Positions 37,970-46,298 of a stretch of DNA of 64,000 nucleotides are shown piece after piece. Each line of letters begins with the position of its first letter. Position 1 is the first letter of the stretch. Location of the stretch: assembly GCF_900128925.1 (NCBI RefSeq), contig NZ_FQUJ01000005.1, positions 124,001 through 188,000 of the forward strand, read 5' to 3'. This DNA comes from Modicisalibacter ilicicola DSM 19980. GTDB taxonomy: Bacteria; Pseudomonadota; Gammaproteobacteria; Pseudomonadales; Halomonadaceae. Position numbers and translations under genes: made by a program. Below the pieces are notes generated by a model that ran no database searches, had not been told where the DNA came from, and worked only from the letters and a program-made list of their open reading frames with translations.

Positions 37970-38890
37970 CTAGCGGAGCACCTTGCGAGGATCGATGGGC
38001 TTGCCGCCATGGCGCACATCGAACAGCAGGTCGTAACGCTGGGTTGCCCCGCTGTAACCCACCGTGCATACCGGCGTGCCTGCCTTGATTCGATCGCCGT
38101 CATTGACCTTCAGCACATCGCACAGGGCGTAGACGGTCTGCAGGTTGTCCGCATGGTGGACGATCACGACCCGGCCCAGCTGACGCATGCTGCTGGCGAA
38201 GCTGACCTGGCCGTCGGCCACCACCCGGGCCTGGCTGCCCGCCCGGGTGCTGAGCAGCATCGGTTGCAGGGTGCCGTGCTTGTCGGCGCCGAAGTGACGC
38301 ACGATTCGGTAATCGTTGAGAGGCCATTGCCAGTCTTTCGTCCCCCCGCTCATCGGTCCGGGATCGGAACGTCTCACCGGTGCAGGGTTCGAGCGCTTTT
38401 GCGGCTTGGCGGCCGTGGTCGCACTACTGGCGGGCGTGCCGCGCAATGGCACCTGAATGATTTGCCCGATGCGCAATGTGCCAGGATCGGCGCCTCGGTT
38501 GGCGGTCTGGATGCGTCCAGGGGTGGTCCGGAAATGACGGGCGATGCTCGAATAGGTATCGCCGGGCCTTACCTGATAGCGGTAGGGGCCGCCGGAAGGG
38601 GCGCGCTCGTTGGAGGTGGGCACCAGGATACGCTCACCGATGGCGAGATGGCGTGCCTCGACGCCGGGATTGAAGCGCTGCAGGCGCAGGAGCGGAATGC
38701 CGGCCTGACGTGCAATGACTCCCAGGGTGTCGCCGCGCTGGATAGTCACCCAGTTGCCGGCCATGGGCGCACCACGCCACGTCGAGGAGGTGGGGATCGG
38801 GCCGCAACCACTCAGCACGGTCAACAGCAACAGGATCAGCGCAGTGACGCCAAGGTACGGTCTTTTTCCTGCCATAAGGCGTTGAGCCAT
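37970..38890 (-). CDS. LysM and degenerate LytM lipoprotein (NlpD-like)
   Basis: Outer-membrane lipoprotein of about 306 residues. The signal ends at a lipobox LSGC. Two LysM modules follow (VTIQRGDTLGVIARQAGIPL; YQVRPGDTYSSIARHF), then a Pro/Ser/Thr-rich linker and an M23/LytM-like domain. Catalytic zinc ligands look lost: the first motif reads GADKHGTLQPMLLST instead of HxxxD, and YDLLFDVR replaces the usual LHFEIR with its HxH. That fits an NlpD/EnvC-type activator rather than an enzyme. The start could also be 38875. It overlaps the acyltransferase gene by about 55 bases. Confidence 0.85.
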   Translation of the reverse strand: MAQRLMAGKRPYLGVTALILLLLTVLSGCGPIPTSSTWRGAPMAGNWVTIQRGDTLGVIARQAGIPLLRLQRFNPGVEARHLAIGERILVPTSNERAPSGGPYRYQVRPGDTYSSIARHFRTTPGRIQTANRGADPGTLRIGQIIQVPLRGTPASSATTAAKPQKRSNPAPVRRSDPGPMSGGTKDWQWPLNDYRIVRHFGADKHGTLQPMLLSTRAGSQARVVADGQVSFASSMRQLGRVVIVHHADNLQTVYALCDVLKVNDGDRIKAGTPVCTVGYSGATQRYDLLFDVRHGGKPIDPRKVLR

Positions 38891-39708
38891 GTCTGAAAGC
38901 GTTCCTTGTACTGCGGATCCTGATGATAATCGCCATTTGGCATCCAGTGGGGAAGGTCGAGACGCTGCGCGTACAAGATGGCGGGACCCTCTCGGCCACA
39001 CAGGAAGTCCCAGAAGCTGGGGTTGTCCCGAGTATAGGCGAGCGTGACATCGAGAATGCCGTTCAGTCGCTTACCGAGTAGACCGACGACCTGAGCGGTA
39101 CCGCCGGCCTTGGGTTTCAGCAGATGCCGGTAGGGGCTGGCCTGGGCCTTGTGCTTGTCGGGAGTGAAGCGCGTGCCCTCGACGAAGTTGTAGATCGCCA
39201 TGGGCATCTGCCGGGCGTGCTCGCACAGTCGCTGGGTGGCCTGACGATCGCGCTGGGCGAGATGCGGGTCGCGCGCCAGGCGATCGCGCTTGTAGCGGCG
39301 CATGAAGGGAAACTCCAGCGCCCACCAGGCAAGCCCGATGACCGGTACCCAGATCAATTCACGCTTGAGGAAGAAGCGGGGCATGGGGATGCGCCGATGC
39401 AGCGCCAGTTGCAGCATGAAGATGTCGGTCCAGCTGCGGTGATTGACGATCACCAGCCACCATTGATGCGGCGACAACCCCTCGGGAAGATGAATATCGA
39501 GACGTGGCTTGAGCCAGCGCTTCATCCACCAGAGGTTGGTGCCGATCCAGGCCAGTGCGATCTGATTGAGCCCCGCTAGCAGGTGCAACCGCAACTGCCG
39601 GGTGGGGGTGATCAACTTGAGCAGTGCCAGGACGTATAGCGGAACCGCCCAAAACAGGGTGCTGAGCACCAGCAGCAGCATGCTGACGAGCCCTTTCAGG
39701 GTCGACAT
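38836..39708 (-). CDS. Acyltransferase (PlsC domain, YihG-like)
   Basis: A 290-residue membrane-bound lysophospholipid acyltransferase-type protein. Two N-terminal hydrophobic segments, then the catalytic NHRSWTD motif (the usual HX4D, with NH before it), FLKRELIWVPVIGLAWW, and VEGTRFTPDK as motif III. Resembles E. coli YihG. The ATG at 39708 has AAGGAG 6-7 nt upstream. It is upstream of the LysM lipoprotein gene and overlaps it, so both probably belong to one envelope operon. Confidence 0.88.
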   Translation of the reverse strand: MSTLKGLVSMLLLVLSTLFWAVPLYVLALLKLITPTRQLRLHLLAGLNQIALAWIGTNLWWMKRWLKPRLDIHLPEGLSPHQWWLVIVNHRSWTDIFMLQLALHRRIPMPRFFLKRELIWVPVIGLAWWALEFPFMRRYKRDRLARDPHLAQRDRQATQRLCEHARQMPMAIYNFVEGTRFTPDKHKAQASPYRHLLKPKAGGTAQVVGLLGKRLNGILDVTLAYTRDNPSFWDFLCGREGPAILYAQRLDLPHWMPNGDYHQDPQYKERFQTWLNALWQEKDRTLASLR

Positions 39709-39801
39709 CCCATTCTCCTTCAATGACTTGGGGTTATGCTACTGGAAGGCGGGGATGCTGCCCAGCCCGGGATGGCCGAAAGATATCCCGGGCTGCCGGT
39801 A

Positions 39802-41751
39802 TCATTGCTGTAGATCGGGGATGTCCTCGTACATCTTGAGGGATTCCGGGTTGGCCAAGGCATCCTTGTTCTTGACGGGGCGGCCATGCACCACGTTGCG
39901 TACCGCCAGTTCCACGATCTTGCCCGACAGGGTGCGGGGAATATCCTCGACCTGGATGATCTTGGCCGGCACGTGGCGGGGGCTGGTATTGGCACGCACC
40001 GTGCGCTTGATCTCGTCGCGCAGTTTATCGTCGAGGGTCATGCCCTCACGCAGCCTCACGAACAGCACCACGCGAACATCGTCGTTCCATTCCTGGCCGA
40101 TGCACAGCGATTCGAGCACATCCTCGACCTTTTCCACCTGGCGGTAGATTTCGGCGGTACCGATGCGTATGCCGCCCGGATTGAGTACGGCATCGGAGCG
40201 TCCGTGGATGATCAGGCCATCCTCTGCGGTGATCTCGGCGTAATCGCCGTGAGCCCAGATGCCCGGGAAGGTATCGAAATAGGCGTCACGATAACGTTCG
40301 CCCCGCGGGTCGTTCCAGAAGCCGATGGGCATCGAGGGAAACGGGCGGGTACAGACCAGTTCCCCCTTTTCCTCACGCAGGGGCTTGCCGTCATCGTCGA
40401 AGACGTCGACTGCCATGCCCAGGCCGCGACACTGCAACTGGCCACGATAGACGGGGCGAATCGGGCAGCCCAGGGCGAAGCAGGAGACGATGTCGGTGCC
40501 GCCCGAGATCGAGGCGAGAAGCAGATCCTGCTTGATCTCGCGATAGACGTAGTCGAAGGATTCATGGGCCAGGGCGGACCCGGTGGAGAGCACCGCGCGC
40601 AGCCGGGACAGGTCATGCTGTCTGCCCGGGGCGAGTCCCTCCTTTTCGCAAGCGGCGATATACTTGGCGCTGGTGCCGAACACCGTGATGCCTTCGCGTT
40701 CGGCCAGCTCCCAGAGCACGCCGGGATCGGGGGCGAAGGGCGAACCATCGAACAGCACCAGGGTCGAGCCGCAGGCCAACCCGGACACCAGCCAGTTCCA
40801 CATCATCCAGCCACAGGTGGTGTAGTAGAACAGCACGTCGTCGCTGCGCAGGTCGGTGTGCAGGCGCAGTTCCTTGAGATGCTGCAGTAGCGTACCCCCG
40901 GCCGAGTGGATGATGCACTTGGGGGCGCCGGTGGTGCCGGAAGAGTAGACGATGTAGAGCGGGTGATCGAAGGGCTGCGGTTCGAAGTCGATTTCCCGGG
41001 CATCGTTGTCGAGATATTCCTGCCAGGCGACGGCCTTGCCGATGCTGCCGATCTCGGGCTCCTCTTCGAGGAAGGGAAAGACGACGACCTGGTTCAGCGA
41101 CTCGATGGCATCGCTGATCTGGGCGACCCGGTCTCTCGTATCGATGGGCTTGCCGTTCCAGGTGTAGCCATCGGTGGCGATCAGCACCTTGGGCTGAATC
41201 TGCCCGAAGCGGTCGAGCACGCCGCTGAAGCCGAAATCGGGGGAGCAGGACGACCAGACGGCACCAATGCTGGCCGTGGCCAGCATGGCGATCACCGCGT
41301 GCTCGCTGTTGGGAACGAAACCGGCGACGCGATCGCCCTCGGTCACGCCGTTGGCCTTGAGGGCGTGGGCCAGTCTGGCAACCAGGTCATGAAGTTCGGC
41401 ATAGCTTATGACTCGGCGGCGCCCCCGCTCGTCGCAGGCGACCAATGCCGGGTGGTCGTCTCGGCGATGCAGCAGGTTGGCGGCAAAGTTGAGCCGGGCA
41501 TCGGGAAACCAACGGGCACCAGGCATCGCATCGGGGCGAGCCAGTACGCTGTCACCCTGGTGTTCGGCCAGAATATCGCTGTCCTCCCAGACCAGTGACC
41601 AGAACGCTTCCAGGTTTTCGATGCTCCAGGCGTGCAGCGACGCGTAATCCTCCAGGGAGGTGCCGTACTCGTTGTTGATGCGTTGCATCAGGGCATGCAT
41701 CTGCGTCGCTTCGATCTGTGCTTGAGAAGGCTGCCAAAGTGGTTGCGACAT
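39802..41751 (-). CDS. Acetoacetyl-CoA synthetase
   Basis: ANL-family ligase that makes acetoacetyl-CoA from acetoacetate, ATP and CoA, feeding ketone bodies or polyhydroxybutyrate breakdown products into acetyl-CoA. 649 residues. AMP-binding motif YIVYSSGTTGAPKCIIHSAGG; the acetoacetyl-CoA synthetase-specific segments CGWMMWNWLVSGLACGSTLV and SISGGTDIVSCF; C-terminal HGRSDAVLNPGGIRIGTAE and the acylation-loop lysine in RTLSGKIVELAV. ATG at 41751 after AGGAGAGG. Confidence 0.94.
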   Translation of the reverse strand: MSQPLWQPSQAQIEATQMHALMQRINNEYGTSLEDYASLHAWSIENLEAFWSLVWEDSDILAEHQGDSVLARPDAMPGARWFPDARLNFAANLLHRRDDHPALVACDERGRRRVISYAELHDLVARLAHALKANGVTEGDRVAGFVPNSEHAVIAMLATASIGAVWSSCSPDFGFSGVLDRFGQIQPKVLIATDGYTWNGKPIDTRDRVAQISDAIESLNQVVVFPFLEEEPEIGSIGKAVAWQEYLDNDAREIDFEPQPFDHPLYIVYSSGTTGAPKCIIHSAGGTLLQHLKELRLHTDLRSDDVLFYYTTCGWMMWNWLVSGLACGSTLVLFDGSPFAPDPGVLWELAEREGITVFGTSAKYIAACEKEGLAPGRQHDLSRLRAVLSTGSALAHESFDYVYREIKQDLLLASISGGTDIVSCFALGCPIRPVYRGQLQCRGLGMAVDVFDDDGKPLREEKGELVCTRPFPSMPIGFWNDPRGERYRDAYFDTFPGIWAHGDYAEITAEDGLIIHGRSDAVLNPGGIRIGTAEIYRQVEKVEDVLESLCIGQEWNDDVRVVLFVRLREGMTLDDKLRDEIKRTVRANTSPRHVPAKIIQVEDIPRTLSGKIVELAVRNVVHGRPVKNKDALANPESLKMYEDIPDLQQ

Positions 41752-42145
41752 GCCGTCCTCTCCTTTTCTTGTCCTGTCCATTATGGTCCCCGCACGGCGA
41801 GGCGAGCCTTCCGGAAACGCTCTACCGATAGCCTACCACGACAGTTGCAAACCTTTGTTTAGACGTTCGATAGAAATCTGCCGCCCAGGCAATGGTGAAA
41901 AAATGACCATCGGAAGTCAGTCGGGCAATGATCGTCGCCGTGCTCTGTCATGCAGCGATCCTGCACAGTCTTATCCACAGTTTCTGTGCATAACACGATG
42001 CGTATCGATCGCGCCGCAGGATTTGGAGCCTCGGATCATAGGCATTAGAATCGTCTACAATTCCTTGTGACCTGTTGCCCGGCCGCGCTCATCGATCGCG
42101 GCCGAAAGGTCGTTTTATCGCACGACACCACAGGAGGTGGAGTTC
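41752..42145. other. 394-bp divergent intergenic region
   Basis: No open frame worth calling. It holds a pair of facing DnaA-type boxes (listed separately), a TACAAT -10-like hexamer (42056-42061) with no good -35, and an 8-bp hairpin (CGGCCGCG at 42080-42087 with CGCGGCCG at 42097-42104) in the leader of the MFS gene. Confidence 0.55.
41971..41993. promoter_or_regulatory. Two facing DnaA boxes
   Basis: TTATCCACA (41971-41979, perfect consensus) is followed after 5 bp by TGTGCATAA (41985-41993), the reverse complement of TTATGCACA, also within consensus TTWTNCACA. Two high-affinity-type boxes in inverted orientation this close are not expected by chance. No dnaA, gidA or dnaN gene adjoins, so this is not a canonical oriC; it could be a DnaA-controlled promoter or a DnaA-binding locus. 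Confidence 0.6.
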
Positions 42146-43495
42146 TTGCGCAGCTTGCCGGCGACGCTACCGATTCTTTTCGTCTGTGAAATCAGCTTCC
42201 TGCTGGGTCATGGTCTCATCATGACCTTGCTCGGGGTGCGCATGTCGCTCGAGGGGTTTCCCTCTCAGATGGCGGGCCTGCTGATGTCCAGCTTCTCGTT
42301 GGGCTTCGTGCTCGGCAGTTACTTCATCGAGAAGCGCATCCGTTCGGTGGGACACATCCGGGTCTTTGCCGCCTGCGCCGCGGCGCTCGCGGTCACCGCG
42401 ATGCTTCATGGCCTCTGGATCAATGCCTGGGCCTGGCTGCTCTGGCGTCTGGCTGGCGGCGCCGCCACCGCGGGTCTGCTGATGGTCATGGAGTCCTGGG
42501 TCTCGGGGGAGTCGACCAACGAGAATCGGGGCAAGGTGCTCGGCTGGTACATGGTGATTTCGACCCTGTCCCTGGCTGGCGGGCAGTGGATGCTCAATCT
42601 GGCCGACCCCGGGACCTCGGTGCTGTTCTCGGTGGCCGGCATGCTGTTCGCCTTGTCCCTGGTGCCCTTGTCGATTCACCGTATCCACGGACCTTCCCAG
42701 GGCAGTCACGACATCGCCCACAAGATCAAGCTGCGAGAAATCTTCAGGCGTGCACCGGTAGGGCTGGTGGGGGCGTTCACCGCTGGCCTGATGGCCCAGG
42801 CCTTCTTTGCCATGACACCCTACTATGGGCAGGAAATCGGACTGAGTACCGGTCAGACCGCCCAGTTCATGGCGATCACCACGATGGTGGCGCTGGTCGC
42901 GCAATGGACCCTGGGCCGGGTATCGGATCGTTTCGACCGCCGCAAGGTGATCCTGTGCATGGCGGTAGTGATGGCCATCACCGGAACCTTCATCTCGCTG
43001 GCGGCGGACTACAGTTACCTCGCCCTGGTGGCCCTGGCGTGTCTGCATACCGCGATGCTGCATACCCTCTATTCACTCAGCCTGGCGCATACCCACGACT
43101 GGCTGGAGCCGGCCGAGATCATCGCGGCCAATGCCAAGCTGATGATCTGGTACGGAATCGGGTCGGTGATCGGGCCGTTCAGTGCTTCCCTGATGATGCA
43201 GGTGGTGGGGCCCGAGGGGCTGTGGCTGTTCCTCGGTGCGGCAGCCCTGACGCTGGCGATGTTCGTTATGGTGCGCCTGCACGGTCGCCACGGCCTGGAA
43301 CCCGAGGTGGAGCAGGAGCCCTTCGCCCCGATGCCCCTGGTGGAAACCTCGCATTATCTCAACGAACTGGATACCCGTCACGAATTGCAGCAACTCGAAT
43401 TCGACTTCGAGAGCTACGACCTCCCCGAGGAAGTGGAAGGCCACTCCGGGGAGTCAAGGAAGGGTCGGGGCGACCCTGAATCGGCTGTCGCCTGA
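42146..43495 (+). CDS. MFS transporter, YcaD-like (TTG start)
   Basis: A 449-residue major facilitator protein with twelve membrane helices and a hydrophilic, acidic C-terminal tail of about 55 residues. It resembles E. coli YcaD (NENRGKVLGWYMVISTLSLAGGQ; LGRVSDRFDRRKVI). A GTG at 42137 overlaps the AGGAGG ribosome site and cannot be used. The TTG at 42146 is 8 nt from that site and is chosen. Substrate unknown. Convergent with the next gene, 13 bp away. Confidence 0.86.
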   Translation: MRSLPATLPILFVCEISFLLGHGLIMTLLGVRMSLEGFPSQMAGLLMSSFSLGFVLGSYFIEKRIRSVGHIRVFAACAAALAVTAMLHGLWINAWAWLLWRLAGGAATAGLLMVMESWVSGESTNENRGKVLGWYMVISTLSLAGGQWMLNLADPGTSVLFSVAGMLFALSLVPLSIHRIHGPSQGSHDIAHKIKLREIFRRAPVGLVGAFTAGLMAQAFFAMTPYYGQEIGLSTGQTAQFMAITTMVALVAQWTLGRVSDRFDRRKVILCMAVVMAITGTFISLAADYSYLALVALACLHTAMLHTLYSLSLAHTHDWLEPAEIIAANAKLMIWYGIGSVIGPFSASLMMQVVGPEGLWLFLGAAALTLAMFVMVRLHGRHGLEPEVEQEPFAPMPLVETSHYLNELDTRHELQQLEFDFESYDLPEEVEGHSGESRKGRGDPESAVA

Positions 43496-43508
43496 GGCTG
43501 GCCGCTCG

Positions 43509-44276
43509 TCAGGCGATCTCGCAGCGGGTGTGATGCGGAAGCAGCAACTCCACTGCGCGTTCATGAGCCCCCGCCAGGCTCTTCTGCACGAACGCGATGC
43601 CCCCGGTGGCGACGCGGTGCTCGTCACCCAGGGCGAAAGGCAGGCGCTGGGGGCAGGTGGGGTAAAAGCGGTAGTGCAACAAGGGTGAAATGGGAAAGAC
43701 GCCTTTCAACGTATCGACGCTGCCGATCAGCCCTGCCTGCTGCATGCTGCGATCCAGCGTGACGAGATCGCTGCCCAGCCGTTCGCAGTCGAAGCCCGCG
43801 TGATGCAATCGCGGTCCCATTACGGCCAGCCAGGCGGCCAGCGGGTGTTCCTCCTCGAGGCTGCGGTAGGTTGTCCAATCCGGCATGGGCCAGGGGCGTC
43901 CCCGGCACAGCAGGTTCTGGCCGCGGCAGTCCTGGGGCTGTGCCTGATCGACCAGGTCCTGCAACTGTCGCCGATGCTGGCGGATCAGTGCGCCGGCCTG
44001 AAACTCGCCGAGCAGCAGCCAGGCGCCGTCGTCCGGAGGTGCCAGCAGGATGACCAGCAGGCCCCGGTCGGCCATCGCGAAGCGACCCATGCGACGATAG
44101 CCGAAATGACTTAGCGCGGGTTGCAGTGCATCGGCACTGAAGGGGCCGATGTTGAGTGTCAGGATGACCATGTATTCCGCGTCGTTGCACCGCGCCCAGG
44201 GATGCGACCCACCGAGCTCGGGGTGCATGTGGATGTAGTCCAGCCACAATTGTTGTAGGAACTCTTCGCGCTGCAT
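43509..44276 (-). CDS. Uncharacterised protein, distantly DUF1338-like
   Basis: A 255-residue soluble protein. The first half (FLQQLWLDYIHMHPEL; CNDAEYMVILTLNIGPFSADALQPALSHFGYRRMGRF given here in two parts: CNDAEYMVILTLNIG and ADALQPALSHFGYRRMG) follows the layout of DUF1338/2-oxoadipate dioxygenase proteins, but the metal-binding His expected after ND is missing. The second half has PWPMPDWTTYRSLEEEHPL and ends in PHHTRCEIA. The family match is from pattern memory and weak. The ATG at 44276 has GGGAAGG about 10 nt upstream. Confidence 0.62.
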   Translation of the reverse strand: MQREEFLQQLWLDYIHMHPELGGSHPWARCNDAEYMVILTLNIGPFSADALQPALSHFGYRRMGRFAMADRGLLVILLAPPDDGAWLLLGEFQAGALIRQHRRQLQDLVDQAQPQDCRGQNLLCRGRPWPMPDWTTYRSLEEEHPLAAWLAVMGPRLHHAGFDCERLGSDLVTLDRSMQQAGLIGSVDTLKGVFPISPLLHYRFYPTCPQRLPFALGDEHRVATGGIAFVQKSLAGAHERAVELLLPHHTRCEIA

Positions 44277-44438
44277 GTCCGGGTACCTTCCCTGCGTTCG
44301 CACTTCAAGGAGTATAGGCCCCTGGCATGAGGGGCATTCAACGCCGTGGGAACGTTGGGGCAAGCTCTTGCGGCCGCCACGAACGACGACGCCGACCCGA
44401 GGGTCGGCGTCGTTGCAGGCGTGGAGAGTCGGCGTGGC

Positions 44439-44714
44439 CTAGTTCACCGTCGGCTCGGACAGCAATGCGTTTTCACGCACGTACTGGTCGAATTCGTTGT
44501 ATCCGCCGATATGGGTCTGATCGACGAAGATCTGGGGAACGGTCTCCACCGGCTTGCCGATGGTCTTTTCCATGTCCGCCTTAGTGATGCCTTCTTCATG
44601 AATGTCGATGTAACGATAGCTGAAATCGTCACGCTCGGCGGAGAGCCTTTCGGCCAGTTCCTTGGCGCGGACGCAGAAAGGGCAGCCGGGGCGACCGAAG
44701 ATTACTGTAAGCAT
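44439..44714 (-). CDS. grxA: Glutaredoxin 1
   Basis: Small thiol-disulfide oxidoreductase using glutathione. 91 residues with the active site CPFC (C11, C14) and strong identity to E. coli GrxA (VRAKELAERLS, ERDDF, EGITKADM, GKPVETVPQIFVDQ, HIGGY). The ATG at 44714 follows CAGGAG; longer in-frame sequence is not needed. It reduces ribonucleotide reductase and OxyR in E. coli. A GC-rich 13-bp hairpin (44386-44413) downstream may end its transcript. Confidence 0.95.
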   Translation of the reverse strand: MLTVIFGRPGCPFCVRAKELAERLSAERDDFSYRYIDIHEEGITKADMEKTIGKPVETVPQIFVDQTHIGGYNEFDQYVRENALLSEPTVN

Positions 44715-44834
44715 CAATGGGCTCCTGTTGTAGATCAAAAATGAAGAAAGAGAAATTTAGGTGATCATTGTTCCCTATCCGGCCCTGTAACGCCAATAGA
44801 GTGTCACTACATCCACTATTGCATGGTCCTATCA

Positions 44835-45656
44835 TCAGGTAGCGGGCGTGCGATTCTCGTCGGCATGGATCAGCAGGGTCTTGAGCGGCTTGTAGACATC
44901 CGGTGCGGCCACCAGGATGTGTTCGCCGTAGAGCTCCTCGGGAATGTTCTCGGGGCAGGGGTAGAGGTGGCCGGCACGCGCCCCGGCTTCCTGAGCGATC
45001 AGGTAGCCCGCGGCAAAGTCCCAGGGCGATACGCTTTCATAATAGGCATCCAGTCGCCCGCAGGCGACGTTGCACAGATCCAGTGCGGCTGAACCGCACC
45101 GGCGCATGTCCTGGCAGGCATCCATGACGGCACTGAGCCGCCGCATCAACGGGGCACGGCCTTCACGTCGGTAGGGAAAGCCGGTGGCGATCAAGCACTG
45201 CTCGAGTCGCGTGACGAGACTCGAACGGATGCGCTTGCCGTTGAGCCTGGCCCCGTCGCCGCGCGTACTGGTGAAGGTCTCCACGAGGAAGGGGGCATGC
45301 ACCACCCCGAGTTGCACCTTGCCATTGTGGGCCCAGGCAATGGAAACCGCGACATGCGGGAGGCCTTGCGCAAAGTTGACCGTCCCGTCGATGGGGTCGA
45401 CCACCCAGAGATCGCCGCCCTTTTCCAGCGTCTCGCGCTCCGGGGAGAGCTCCTCGGTGAGTCGGGCCTCGCCAGGGAAGCGCGCTTCGAGCTGATCGGC
45501 GATGAAGCGATCGATGGCCACATCGACATCCGTGACCAGCTCTCTGCCGTGCTTGTAATGCTGGCCGAAGTTCTGCTCCTGCCGCGCCTCACGGATCATG
45601 TGTCCAGCCTGTTCGGCAATCTCTACGGTGATGGCGAGTCGCTCCGAGAGCTGCAT
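44835..45656 (-). CDS. Inositol monophosphatase family protein
   Basis: A 273-residue magnesium-dependent phosphatase of the IMPase/FBPase fold. Metal motifs: TEELSPE, WVVDPIDGTVNFAQGLPH and WDFAAGYLIAQEAG; the RRCGSAALDLCNVACGRLDAYYE region is typical of SuhB/IMPase. SuhB itself usually sits near trmJ, which is absent, so inositol-1-phosphatase or a related nucleotidase are both possible. The ATG at 45656 has GCAGGAGG at 5-6 nt; 45671 is an alternative. Confidence 0.88.
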   Translation of the reverse strand: MQLSERLAITVEIAEQAGHMIREARQEQNFGQHYKHGRELVTDVDVAIDRFIADQLEARFPGEARLTEELSPERETLEKGGDLWVVDPIDGTVNFAQGLPHVAVSIAWAHNGKVQLGVVHAPFLVETFTSTRGDGARLNGKRIRSSLVTRLEQCLIATGFPYRREGRAPLMRRLSAVMDACQDMRRCGSAALDLCNVACGRLDAYYESVSPWDFAAGYLIAQEAGARAGHLYPCPENIPEELYGEHILVAAPDVYKPLKTLLIHADENRTPAT

Positions 45657-45728
45657 ATGGCCTCCTGCCAACAGACTCTGAAAATGTAGACCCAGTCTAG
45701 CACCGCGGACCCGTTCGGGTCTTGGCGG

Positions 45729-46271
45729 TCAGCGTCTCACCGGGCGTTTTTGCAGCTTGCGCTGCAGCGTGCGGCGGTGCATGCCCAACGCACGGGCGGT
45801 TGCGGAGATGTTGCCGTCGTTCTCCTGAAGTACCTTCTGGATGTGTTCCCAGGTGATGCGATTGATCGAAGGCGGATTGTCCGCGATGTCGATATCTGGG
45901 TCGCCACCATCACGACCGAAGGCGGCAAGGATCTCGTCGGCGTCGGCGGGCTTGCAGAGATAGTTGATCGCGCCGAGCTTGATGGCCTCGACGGCGGTGG
46001 CGATGCTCGAGTAGCCGGTGAGCACCACCACCCGGCACTCCGGGGCTAGCGCCAGCAACTCGGGCAGCAGCTTGAGGCCGGAAGAGTGTTCCAGCTTGAG
46101 ATCGAGTGTCGCCAGTTGCGGAGTCGAGCGTCTTGCCAGCGACAATGCCTCGTCGGCATCGCTGGCCGTCAGTACCTCGAAGCCGCGTCGGCTGAGCGCC
46201 CGCTGCATGACGTGGCAGAACATCTCATCGTCGTCGATGATCAACAGTTGTTCCGGGGTGTCTGGGGACAT
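45729..46271 (-). CDS. regA: RegA/PrrA/ActR-type response regulator
   Basis: A 180-residue regulator with a receiver domain (phosphorylated D57 in ATLDLKLEHSSGL, preceded by acidic IIDDDE, switch K in YLCKPAD) joined by a short linker to a Fis-type helix-turn-helix (NGNISATARALGMHRRTLQRKL pattern, shown here as ISATARALGMHRRTLQRKL). In RegBA systems this protein controls respiration, carbon and nitrogen fixation genes in response to redox state. It follows the kinase gene by 27 bp. Confidence 0.93.
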   Translation of the reverse strand: MSPDTPEQLLIIDDDEMFCHVMQRALSRRGFEVLTASDADEALSLARRSTPQLATLDLKLEHSSGLKLLPELLALAPECRVVVLTGYSSIATAVEAIKLGAINYLCKPADADEILAAFGRDGGDPDIDIADNPPSINRITWEHIQKVLQENDGNISATARALGMHRRTLQRKLQKRPVRR

Positions 46272-46298
46272 TGTCGGATAGACCTCTGATTGGCTTGC

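Noticed and set aside
41752-42145. Chromosomal origin (oriC)
   Set aside because: Only two DnaA boxes, no AT-rich unwinding element and no dnaA, dnaN, gidA or parAB nearby.
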